Source: Muribaculaceae bacterium Isolate-110 (HZI) (lineage in GTDB: Bacteria > Bacteroidota > Bacteroidia > Bacteroidales > Muribaculaceae). From it: a stretch of DNA of 64,000 nucleotides. The notes under the pieces were generated by a model. The model did no database searches. It was not told the origin of the DNA and saw only the letters and a program-made list of their open reading frames with translations. Shown piece after piece: positions 36,089-43,957 of the stretch. Position numbers and translations under genes: made by a program. Location: positions 1-64,000 of the forward strand of contig RIBL01000012.1 of the NCBI GenBank assembly GCA_003762875.1, in the 5' to 3' direction. Each line of letters opens with the position of its first letter. Position 1 is the first letter of the stretch.

Positions 36089-37525
36089 TTATCTTACGGC
36101 TTCGTTGAGCACTTGGTCGATGTTGTCGTCGGAGGGGCGCACGGCATCGTTCTGAATGAAGCGTCCCTTGGCGTCAAGAAGTATGAAGCGGGGGATGCCC
36201 TGTATGCCGAGCGCGCTCATGAAGGCCTTTTGCTCGTCTTCTGAGAGTACATACTGAGGCCATTCGGGCTTGTCGTTGTCGAGCTTTTTGTGCCAGGCGT
36301 CAAGGTCGCTGTCGACCGAGATGGAGATGAACTGCAGCTTGTCGTTGCCCTTGAAACGCTTCACCACCTCTTCAAGATAAGGAATCTCGCGGCAGCAGGG
36401 GCCGCACCAAGTGGCCCAGACGTCAATGTATGTGACTTTGCCAAGCAGATCGGAGAGTTTCACCTGATTGCCTTCAGTGTCGGTGAGGGTAGGGTAGTAG
36501 GGCATCATGTCACCGTTGTTGAGTTCGACGATGCCGTCGACATCCTTGCGGTAACGCTCGATGACGTCGGGATAGTCGGCAGCCACTTTGCTGAATGCGG
36601 CCATGTATTTCTCGGCATCGGCTTTGGAGGGCTTGGATTTCTCAATGAAGAAGAACGGGGCCGACTGGAGAGCGGCGCGGCGGTTGAGAGGCTCCTTGAT
36701 GTTCTCGTCGATGAATTGCAGATTCATGATGAGGCTGTCGACATCGGGATTGGTCCAGTTGTATTCATAAGGGCTGTTGATGTTGATCCATATGCCGGAG
36801 AGATTGGCTTTGACCATCATAGGGTCTGATATGTCGATGCGGTCATACATGGCCTTGTATTCAGGGTCGGCGAGCATGTCGGTGAGCGACATGGCCTTGC
36901 GTTGGTCGCGCAGACGCGAGGCGAGATTTGACATCTTCTGGCTTATGTATTTCAGATCGAAAAGTGTCGTGTAGTATTCCTTCTTGTCTGAGTCGCTGAT
37001 GGCATCGAGGACCGAGAGCACGCGGGTGTTCTCGCTCTCAAGCAACGCGCTGTATTCGTCGGGAGTCTTGGCGTCCTCGGGGTCCATCGAGAAGTAACGC
37101 ATGAAGTCGTAGGCCTGAGAGGCGACATTGACTGCATTGCTGACATCGGCATTGTCGCCTGAGAATGTGGCGGTGCCATATTCGGCATTGTCATCAAGCA
37201 CAAGCGACATCTCGGATGTGGCACCCTTCTCGACATACGCGCCATAGTTGGCACCGTCGATATTGATTTCCACTTCCATGAAATCGACACCCTGAGGCAT
37301 TTGGGGATTGAACACGAAGTCGCCGAGCGAGTCAAGGTCGATTTTGTCATAGTTCATCGACTGTACGTCTCCATAATAAGAATAGCAGATGTAGGCCTGC
37401 GAGTCTTTTCCGAGACCTTCGATGTGGCCTTTCAGAAACGGGCCTTGGCTCTTGCTGCCACATGCCACTGTCATGGCTCCTGCCAGGAGTGCGGTGGCTG
37501 TAATCTTTGCAAACCGTGGATTCAT
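36089..37525 (-). CDS. Thioredoxin-like (TlpA-type) lipoprotein, first gene of sigma/FecR operon
   Basis: 478 residues. Putative lipoprotein signal ending TVAC (Cys22). N-terminal DUF4369-like beta domain (about 25-125), a helical linker (about 130-330), and a TlpA-type thioredoxin domain (about 345-478) with WATWCGPC and the cis-Pro segment LGIQGIPRFILLD. Expected role: a periplasmic thiol-disulfide oxidoreductase. It heads an operon with fecR (25-base gap), STN-susC, susD and a second thioredoxin lipoprotein, so redox activity and SusCD uptake seem to be co-regulated by the divergent ECF sigma. Confidence 0.9.
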   Translation of the reverse strand: MNPRFAKITATALLAGAMTVACGSKSQGPFLKGHIEGLGKDSQAYICYSYYGDVQSMNYDKIDLDSLGDFVFNPQMPQGVDFMEVEINIDGANYGAYVEKGATSEMSLVLDDNAEYGTATFSGDNADVSNAVNVASQAYDFMRYFSMDPEDAKTPDEYSALLESENTRVLSVLDAISDSDKKEYYTTLFDLKYISQKMSNLASRLRDQRKAMSLTDMLADPEYKAMYDRIDISDPMMVKANLSGIWININSPYEYNWTNPDVDSLIMNLQFIDENIKEPLNRRAALQSAPFFFIEKSKPSKADAEKYMAAFSKVAADYPDVIERYRKDVDGIVELNNGDMMPYYPTLTDTEGNQVKLSDLLGKVTYIDVWATWCGPCCREIPYLEEVVKRFKGNDKLQFISISVDSDLDAWHKKLDNDKPEWPQYVLSEDEQKAFMSALGIQGIPRFILLDAKGRFIQNDAVRPSDDNIDQVLNEAVR

Positions 37526-37695
37526 GTGTCCTGTTTTTTGTATTAATTTGGTTAATTGCTGTTGCGTTTAATTAATATTCGCAAAACACTGAGAAAAGTA
37601 TATCAAAAAAATCATTTTTGTGTAGTTTTTTTGTAGAAAAAGTGGTTTTGGGTATATTTTTGTAATTTTTTGTCGGTTTATATCGTTAAAAACAT

Positions 37696-37703
37696 TATTT
37701 TTG
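37696..37703 (+). promoter_or_regulatory. -7 box of the ECF sigma gene
   Basis: TATTTTTG matches TAnnTTTG; an upstream TTTG at 37669-37672 is 23 bases away, longer than usual. The 197-base divergent region is very AT-rich and should also hold the FecI-type promoter of the minus-strand operon, which I could not pinpoint. Confidence 0.45.
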
Positions 37704-37722
37704 CCGATGCAAAACCAATATC

Positions 37723-38307
37723 ATGCACTCAGCCGAGACTATATATCGACGGTTTATCGCGGGAGATATGAGGCCGTTTTACGACCGCTATTACCCGGGA
37801 TTGCTTATGTATGCACGGCGGTTGCTGGGTGCAGAGCTTGAATGGATGGCCGAGGATTGTGTGCAGGACGGTGTGATGGACGCATTTCAGAAGCGGGACA
37901 CTTTTGAGAGCAAGGAGCAGTGGCGGGCGCATATACTCGCATGCATACGCAACAAGGCAGTGTCGGCTCTGAGACGCCTGTCGGCCATGCGCAACTACAC
38001 AGGCCAACTCGACTTGTCGGCCTGTGAGGCCGATGCCCACAGGGCTCTCATAGAGCTTGAGACACTCGACGCTCTCTATGAGGCTATAGAGTCGTTGCCG
38101 GCTGAATATCGCACTTTGCTGAGATTGAGTTTTGAGGAGGGGCTGAAGAATGCCGAGATAGCCCAACGGCTCGGTGTGGCCGAGATTACCGTGAAGAAGC
38201 GCAAGGCGCGCCTGATTGAAATGCTGCGTCAGCGTCTGGGCGGAAATACCGAGATGATACTCCTGTTGCTGGCCATGAATAAGCATATTGTTCTTATGGC
38301 CTGCTGA
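37723..38307 (+). CDS. ECF (FecI-like) RNA polymerase sigma factor
   Basis: 194 residues. Region sigma-2 (about 15-85) includes FYDRYYPGLLMYARRLLG and the core-binding AEDCVQDGVMDAF; region sigma-4 (about 125-180) includes ESLPAEYRTLLRLSFEEGLKN and the HTH NAEIAQRLGVAEITVKKRK. It should direct transcription of the divergent operon beginning at 37525, under control of FecR. A -7 box TATTTTTG lies at 37696-37703, 20 bases before the ATG, so the message has a very short leader. The C-terminal hydrophobic tail (MILLLLAMNKHIVLMAC) is unusual but in frame. Confidence 0.92.
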   Translation: MHSAETIYRRFIAGDMRPFYDRYYPGLLMYARRLLGAELEWMAEDCVQDGVMDAFQKRDTFESKEQWRAHILACIRNKAVSALRRLSAMRNYTGQLDLSACEADAHRALIELETLDALYEAIESLPAEYRTLLRLSFEEGLKNAEIAQRLGVAEITVKKRKARLIEMLRQRLGGNTEMILLLLAMNKHIVLMAC

Positions 38308-38419
38308 GAGGTGGGGGGAGGAGCGTGGAGTTTTTTTGAACTTTTTTATGGATTTTTTTGAACCTGTCGCGAAAATTGAGACATCGCGGCGGTAATTTTG
38401 CATCGTAGACAATGAGAAT

Positions 38420-38500
38420 GGCCCGGTGGTGGAATCGGTCAGACACGCTTTATATTAGATGGAAAGTACATTGCAGGTTCGAATCCTGCCCGGGTCGCCA
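38420..38500 (+). tRNA. Atypical tRNA, Leu-like, anticodon probably UAG
   Basis: Acceptor GGCCCGG pairs with CCGGGTC; discriminator G and an encoded CCA follow. The D arm (GTG-GAATCGGTCAGA-CAC) is Leu-like and the T arm GCAGG-TTCGAAT-CCTGC is perfect. The anticodon arm is poor: the best fold has a 7-position stem with one A-G mismatch and a G-T pair, loop ATTAGAT and anticodon TAG (Leu). The variable region is only about 5 bases, too short for a class II Leu tRNA, and the discriminator is G instead of A. It may be a degenerate tRNA-Leu. A hairpin (AGACTGT/ACAGTCT) follows at about 38511-38536. Confidence 0.6.
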
Positions 38501-38656
38501 AACTTTTTGTGAGACTGTACAGTCACCGATACAGTCTATTGACTTTGATAATCTGCTTGTTAGCGGCAGTCGACAGCCCGCGTGGGGGACAGGGGGAGGA
38601 TGGGCCCGAGGTCCGCTCCGCGCGGATTGCCATACATGTCATCTTATGAAATCTCT

Positions 38657-38687
38657 TTTGCCGAGTATGCCTTTTTATGTAACTTTG
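38657..38687 (+). promoter_or_regulatory. Promoter of the LtaS-like gene
   Basis: TTTG (38657-38660), exactly 19 bases, then TAACTTTG (38680-38687): a textbook Bacteroidota promoter. It excludes in-frame start codons upstream of 38690 and points to the ATG at 38709 or 38727. Confidence 0.75.
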
Positions 38688-38708
38688 CATGAGATAAACA
38701 CATCAATC

Positions 38709-40712
38709 ATGATTCATAAGATAACGATGAACAACAGTCTGCGCACCGCAATGGCCATTGCTGCCAACCTGATTATGGCTTATGTGGCTTACAGTGTGTG
38801 CCGACTTGCGTTTCTGCTTGAAAACTGGGACCAGTATTCGCTTTCGCTGACATGGCAGTCGGCCGTTAAGATTTTTCGCGGCGGCATATGGTTTGACACA
38901 TCCGCCATATGTTATACCAATATTCTGTATATCGTGCTTGCGATGCTGCCGTTTTCGGCACCCGGCCGCAACAGGACATACCGTATGGTCACACGGATGG
39001 CTTATTTCATACCCAACACCGTAGCCGTGGTGCTCAATCTCGGCGACAGCGTGTATTATCCGTTCGGACATCACCGCATCACTACCCGTACATTCAACGA
39101 GTTTGGCAACGAGGACAATATAGGACGCATCTTCGGCATCGAGGTTATCAATCACTGGTATCTCGTGTTGCTGGCCGCTGTCATCATCTGGTGTCTGTGG
39201 CGGTTGTATCGTGAGGCATCGCTGTGTTTCAGACCGCAGACATGGAAGAAGTGGGCTGTCAATATCGTAGCGATAGCGGCAGTGACAGTCGTGGCCATAT
39301 GGGGTATGAGGGGAGCCACGTTCTTCACCTCTACGCGTCCCATCGCCGTGAGCAACGCCCATCAGTTTGCCACACGTCCGGCTGAAGCCAATGTTGTGCT
39401 CAACACACCTTTCTCGCTCATACGCACCATTGGTAAACGTCCGCCTATGGTGCCGGCCTATTTCACTACAGGTCCGGAGCTTGACAGCGTGTACACACCA
39501 CTGCATCATGCGGCTCCCGACTCGGCTATACAGAGGCATAAGAATGTGGTGATACTTATCGTGGAGAGTTTTGCCACCGAGTTTATAGGCGGTCTCAACA
39601 ACAACCGCGCACTTGACGACAGCACTTATCGCGGCTATACGCCATGGATGGATTCGTTTATCCCCAAAACGCTCACTTTCGAGCACACCATAGCCAACAC
39701 CGGAGTGTCCATCGACGCCATGCCGGCCATACTTTCGTCAATCCCCCGCATGAGCTACGGTTTTTTCCTTTCGCCTTATTCGCTCAATCACATAACCAGT
39801 TTTGCCACCGAACTGAAAAACTGGGGATACCGCACGGCGTTTTTCCACGGAGGCACCAATGACTCTATGGGCTTCCAGGCCTTTGCCCGCGGAGCCGGTT
39901 TTGAGGAATATTACGGACTGAACGAGTATTGTGAAGACAGCCGTTTCAATGGCAAGGATGACTTTGACGGCACATGGGCCATATGGGACGAGGAGTTCCT
40001 GCAATATTACGCGCTGAAAATGTCAGAGATGCCTCAGCCGTTTGTGACCGGAGTGTTCACGGCCTCGTCACATCATCCGTTTGCAATCCCCGAGCGTTAC
40101 AAGGATCGCTTCAAGGACGAGGGCATACACCAGTTGCACAAGTGCATACGTTATACCGACTATTCGCTCGGACGTTTTTTTGAGACAGCCTCGCAGCAGC
40201 CATGGTATGACAACACCATCTTTGTGCTCACGGCCGACCATTCGAGCAGCAAGACCACACATAACGAATATAAGACCGAAGCCGGACTCAACCATGTGCC
40301 TATCGTAATCTTCGACCCTTCGGGCGAGATGCCGCGCGGTGTGCGCGAGGGGTTGATGCAGCAGCTCGACATACTCCCCACCATACTCGGATGGCTGGGC
40401 TATGACCGCGACTACATAGCGTTTGGCAACGACGCGCTCGCCACACCAGCCGAGGACCGCTGGGCTTTCAACTGGATATTCACTCCGCAGATCTACATGG
40501 ACCGCTATTTTCTCCAGACCGATGCCGACTGCAATGTGACCGGCATGTATGACTATATAGACGACATACTCATGACCACCGATGTCAAGGACGCACATCC
40601 GGCCGAACGCGATGCCATGCAGCGCAAAATTAAGGGACTCATGCAGAGCTATCTCGAACGCATGGAGGCCGACAGCGTGTGGGTGCGTCAGTCGGCGGCC
40701 GACGGCTTGTGA
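38709..40712 (+). CDS. LtaS-type sulfatase-fold membrane phosphotransferase
   Basis: 667 residues (start ATG 38709; 38727 is a close alternative). The N-terminal ~200 residues contain about five membrane helices. The periplasmic sulfatase/alkaline-phosphatase domain (about 270-600) shows NVVILIVESFATEF (first metal ligand Glu), the nucleophile region TGVSIDAMPAILSSIP and TADHSSS with a following LNHVPIVIF. Such proteins are annotated LTA synthase family. In Gram-negative Bacteroidota they more probably transfer a phosphoglycerol or phosphoethanolamine group to an envelope glycan or lipid. The stop overlaps the 3' end of the convergent EamA gene by 25 bases. Confidence 0.85.
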   Translation: MIHKITMNNSLRTAMAIAANLIMAYVAYSVCRLAFLLENWDQYSLSLTWQSAVKIFRGGIWFDTSAICYTNILYIVLAMLPFSAPGRNRTYRMVTRMAYFIPNTVAVVLNLGDSVYYPFGHHRITTRTFNEFGNEDNIGRIFGIEVINHWYLVLLAAVIIWCLWRLYREASLCFRPQTWKKWAVNIVAIAAVTVVAIWGMRGATFFTSTRPIAVSNAHQFATRPAEANVVLNTPFSLIRTIGKRPPMVPAYFTTGPELDSVYTPLHHAAPDSAIQRHKNVVILIVESFATEFIGGLNNNRALDDSTYRGYTPWMDSFIPKTLTFEHTIANTGVSIDAMPAILSSIPRMSYGFFLSPYSLNHITSFATELKNWGYRTAFFHGGTNDSMGFQAFARGAGFEEYYGLNEYCEDSRFNGKDDFDGTWAIWDEEFLQYYALKMSEMPQPFVTGVFTASSHHPFAIPERYKDRFKDEGIHQLHKCIRYTDYSLGRFFETASQQPWYDNTIFVLTADHSSSKTTHNEYKTEAGLNHVPIVIFDPSGEMPRGVREGLMQQLDILPTILGWLGYDRDYIAFGNDALATPAEDRWAFNWIFTPQIYMDRYFLQTDADCNVTGMYDYIDDILMTTDVKDAHPAERDAMQRKIKGLMQSYLERMEADSVWVRQSAADGL

Positions 40713-41608
40713 GGAGCGGCCTTGCTTATGGTCACTAGAAATACTCCCGAGAATATGAGCACCACGGCCACCATCTTGAGCGGGGTGAATGTGTCGAGTC
40801 CGAGCCATATGCCCACACACGACGCCACGATGGGCTGCACGTAATTATACATGCCCACAAGCGTAGGCCGCAGGCACTTCTGGCCTATCATGATGCAGAT
40901 ATAGGCGATGAATGTGGCAAAAAACACCACATAGCCCACTCCGGCAATTTCTCTGACTGTAAACTCGCTCCACGCCGTTGCGGTCCACTCGCGGGCCGAG
41001 AACGGCAATATCATGACTGCCGCAAACGTAAACATCCATTTCATGAGGGTGATGACCGAATATTTCCTAATGAAATTGCGGTAAAACGTGAGATAGAGCG
41101 CGTAGCTCACCTGGGCGGTAAGTACAAGCAAGTCGCCCAGCACGGGGTTGTCGCCGCGCACTGCCGAGGCTGACGAGCCAAGCACAAGCATGAGCGCGCC
41201 CGAGGCTCCGAGCACGATGCCGCCGACCTTCTTGAGCGTAATGGGTTCGCCGAGTATCAGCGCGGCAAGCAGCATCACCCACAGCGGCATGGTGGTGGTG
41301 ATAATCGAGGCTTCGCCCGGAGATGTGTAGCCTACGCCAAACACATAGCAACCTTGATTGAAAAGGATGCCGAGCATTGCGGCTCCTGCCAGTAGAAGTA
41401 GGTCGCGCGGCGGCACTTTCTGATAGGGAACAAAGAGTGACGCCGTCCAGAAAAGCAGTGCTGCCCCGAGGATGCGGAAGTTGGTCATAAGCAACGGTGA
41501 CACCAGTCCGGCCGCCATGACCATTTTGGCAATGGGAGCCATCAGGCCCCACATCGTGTTGGCTCCGGCCATAGCCACATGGCCCTTGAGATTAAGAGGG
41601 TGTTTCAT
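40688..41608 (-). CDS. EamA/DMT-family membrane transporter
   Basis: 306-residue inner-membrane protein with ten predicted helices in two EamA repeats (about 8-140 and 155-295). Landmarks include MAGANTMWGLMAPIAKMV at the N-terminus, GYTSPGEASIITTTMPLWVMLL in the first repeat and MYNYVQPIVASCVGIWLG in the second. Members export metabolites or amino acids; substrate unknown. Single gene, divergent from pgeF with an 82-base AT-rich gap, and convergent with the LtaS-like gene. Confidence 0.9.
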   Translation of the reverse strand: MKHPLNLKGHVAMAGANTMWGLMAPIAKMVMAAGLVSPLLMTNFRILGAALLFWTASLFVPYQKVPPRDLLLLAGAAMLGILFNQGCYVFGVGYTSPGEASIITTTMPLWVMLLAALILGEPITLKKVGGIVLGASGALMLVLGSSASAVRGDNPVLGDLLVLTAQVSYALYLTFYRNFIRKYSVITLMKWMFTFAAVMILPFSAREWTATAWSEFTVREIAGVGYVVFFATFIAYICIMIGQKCLRPTLVGMYNYVQPIVASCVGIWLGLDTFTPLKMVAVVLIFSGVFLVTISKAAPHKPSAAD

Positions 41609-41690
41609 AATTACATCACGTTCTGAGAAAAACGCGGCAAAATTACAAATAATTTACGAAATAAAACCGAATAAAACCGACTCATTTCAC

Positions 41691-42443
41691 ATGACTATAC
41701 TCCCGATACAAAAGCTCCTGCGCTCAGGCCGGGCCACGGCCTATTACACCACCCGCGCCACATCCTCGCCCGAGGAGCCTTACAGCGGATTTAATGTGTG
41801 TCACTACACGGGCGATGATCCGGCACATGTGGCACAATGTCGCCGGGCTCTGGCCGCTCACTTTGCCCTTCCGGCTGAGCGCGTCATGATCCCCCGCCAG
41901 ACCCACTCGTCGGATGTCGCAGTCATTACCGCTCTCCCTGCCGCCCCGTCAGAGCTTGAAGGAGTCGATGCGGTTGTCACCGATATGAGCGACATTATGA
42001 TAGGGGTCAACACGGCTGACTGTGTGCCTGTGGTGCTGATTGACCCGGTGGCCGGCATAAGTGGTGTGGCCCATGCGGGATGGCGTGGAGCTGTAGGCGG
42101 AGTGGTCGAGGCGACTGTCGGAGCCATGGTGCGGCTCGGTGCGCATCCTTCTGACATAAAGGCGGCCATGGGTCCGTCGATATGCTGCGACTGCTTTGAA
42201 GTAGGTCATGAAGTGGCCGAGCGTTTTGACAATGATTGCGTCGTGATGCAACCGGGGCAAAAGCCTCATGTGTCACTTCAGAAATATGTCGTCAAGGTGT
42301 TAATCGGCTGCGGGTTACAGTCGGATAATATCAAGAAGTTTGATGATTCGTTATGTACCAGATGCCATCCCGATACATTTTGGTCGGCACGTAAGTCGGG
42401 CATAAATTCGGGCCGGATATACACGTTTGTGGTCACAAAATGA
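41691..42443 (+). CDS. PgeF-family laccase-domain protein (peptidoglycan editing factor)
   Basis: 250 residues, start ATG at 41691 after an AT-rich, non-coding gap. Conserved motifs of the YfiH/YlmD/PgeF family: RQTHSSDV (zinc-binding His), GVNTADCVPVVL (zinc-binding Cys), VAHAGWRGAVGG and GPSICCDCFEVG. Members act as purine nucleoside phosphorylase/adenosine deaminase or hydrolyse misincorporated Ser in peptidoglycan precursors; older annotations call them polyphenol oxidases. Cytoplasmic, single-gene unit; ends at a long bidirectional terminator whose stem begins on the last base of the stop codon. Confidence 0.92.
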   Translation: MTILPIQKLLRSGRATAYYTTRATSSPEEPYSGFNVCHYTGDDPAHVAQCRRALAAHFALPAERVMIPRQTHSSDVAVITALPAAPSELEGVDAVVTDMSDIMIGVNTADCVPVVLIDPVAGISGVAHAGWRGAVGGVVEATVGAMVRLGAHPSDIKAAMGPSICCDCFEVGHEVAERFDNDCVVMQPGQKPHVSLQKYVVKVLIGCGLQSDNIKKFDDSLCTRCHPDTFWSARKSGINSGRIYTFVVTK

Positions 42444-42500
42444 GAGACTGAGGTCTCGGAAGAAAAACTACAATTTTTCTTTCGAGACCTCAGTCTCTTT
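42443..42500. terminator. Long bidirectional terminator between pgeF and the GH109 gene
   Basis: AGAGACTGAGGTCTCG (42443-42458) and its complement (42483-42498) form a perfect 16-pair stem, extended inside by AAGAAAAA/TTTTTCTT. It separates two convergent genes and the left arm begins on the final A of the pgeF stop codon. Confidence 0.8.
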
Positions 42501-42529
42501 ATATCACATTGTTCAGATCAGAGTGGATG

Positions 42530-43939
42530 TCACTCTCCTTTCATGTAGTGATGATAGCCGTTGAGTTTTTTCCATGCACCGCGTGTGAAGTCGGGTACTT
42601 CGACAGGCGCGCTGCCATTCTCGATTGAGATGCGCGAGAGTTCGCCTATGGCCGACCATTCGGCGGCATCGTAGACATCCTGGTCGAGCGGCAGACCGTT
42701 GAGCAGGCAGTATACAAGACGATAGTCCATGATATAATCCATGCCGCCGTGTCCGCCGACCTTGCGGGCCATATCCTCGGTCTCGGCCTGGATGGGGTGC
42801 TTGTATTTCTGCATCAGCGATTTTTTTATGTCATCAGGGATAAACGAGTGGCTGGAAAGGTTTTCATGGTCGGGCATACCTTCAAATTTCTGCACTTCCC
42901 TGAATGCGTAACCCTCGAGAGGATACTTGTTGGCAAATCCCTCGGTGCCTGTAAGCTGATACATGCGCGAATAGGGGCGCGGATTCATTACGTCGTGCTG
43001 TATGTGCATGGTCTGGCCGTTCTCGGTCTGTATCATGCTCATTGTGTGGTCGGCGTTTTTGAAGTCGGAGCTTTCGCGTCCGAGCTGTTCTTTGACAATT
43101 CTCGGGCCGGTGAGAGCTTTTGACTCCATCGACACGATGTAGTTCATCTTGTTGCCGCGGTGTATGTCAAGCAGTTGACATGCCGGCCCCATGCCGTGGG
43201 TGGCATAGACGTCACCTTTGTGTTTCTCGTTGAAGTCGAGACGCCAGTTGCCCTCATAGGCTTTCCAGAAATCCTCAAGATTGTGGATGTAGGCTCCCTC
43301 GACGTGAAGGATGTCGCCAAAGAGCCCTTTCTGAGCCATGTTGAGGGTGGTCAGCTCGAAGAAATCATATACGCAATTCTCGAGCATCATACAGTGGCGT
43401 CGTGTCTTTTCGGCCGTATCCACAAGTTTCCAGCACTCATCCAGGTCCATAGCCGCAGGCACTTCGATGGCTACGTTTTTACCCTGCTGCATGGCATAGA
43501 CAGCCATGGGCACGTGGTTGGCCCAGTCGGTAGCGATGTAGACGAGGTCGATGTCGGGACGGCGGCAAAGCTCCTTCCATCCGTCGGGACCGGAATATTC
43601 GGCAGCAGCGGGGCGTCCGGCATCTTTAAGATATTTCTGAGGTGTGGCGAGCCGGTCGGCATGCTTGTCGCAGAGAGCCTTGATGCTTGTGCGGTCGATG
43701 TTGGCAAATCGGTAGACGGCTCCGGGACCTCTCATTCCGAGTCCGATGAAGCCGACACGAACACTGTCCATAGGATCAAGACGAAATCCTACAAGGTCGG
43801 TCTGTCCCTTGGCTCTCTCAGGCGTTTTGAGACGGATAATCCGGTCGTCTGACGATTTTTGGCCCGCGGCAGATGCTATGGAGGGAAATGCCGTCACAAT
43901 AGCCAATGCAAGATAAAATAATGTGATAAAGCGGTTCAT
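42530..43939 (-). CDS. GH109-type NAD-dependent alpha-N-acetylgalactosaminidase (Gfo/Idh/MocA)
   Basis: 469 residues. Secretion signal (about 1-24, ending SIASAAG), then a Rossmann NAD-binding fold with VRVGFIGLGMRGPGAV (about 60-75) and IDLVYIATDWANHVPMAVYAM, and a C-terminal Gfo/Idh domain with EVPAAMDLDECW and ATHGMGPACQLLDIHRGNKM. These are features of GH109 enzymes that cleave terminal alpha-GalNAc, as in mucin or blood group A, by an NAD-dependent oxidation mechanism. It forms an operon with a sugar-kinase-like gene 18 bases upstream, consistent with use of host amino sugars. Confidence 0.88.
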   Translation of the reverse strand: MNRFITLFYLALAIVTAFPSIASAAGQKSSDDRIIRLKTPERAKGQTDLVGFRLDPMDSVRVGFIGLGMRGPGAVYRFANIDRTSIKALCDKHADRLATPQKYLKDAGRPAAAEYSGPDGWKELCRRPDIDLVYIATDWANHVPMAVYAMQQGKNVAIEVPAAMDLDECWKLVDTAEKTRRHCMMLENCVYDFFELTTLNMAQKGLFGDILHVEGAYIHNLEDFWKAYEGNWRLDFNEKHKGDVYATHGMGPACQLLDIHRGNKMNYIVSMESKALTGPRIVKEQLGRESSDFKNADHTMSMIQTENGQTMHIQHDVMNPRPYSRMYQLTGTEGFANKYPLEGYAFREVQKFEGMPDHENLSSHSFIPDDIKKSLMQKYKHPIQAETEDMARKVGGHGGMDYIMDYRLVYCLLNGLPLDQDVYDAAEWSAIGELSRISIENGSAPVEVPDFTRGAWKKLNGYHHYMKGE

Positions 43940-43957
43940 GGTTATGATTAAGTAAGT

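Noticed and set aside
38703-39686. A 327-residue minus-strand frame opposite the LtaS-like gene
   Set aside because: Antisense shadow overlapping the promoter and membrane segments of the real gene.
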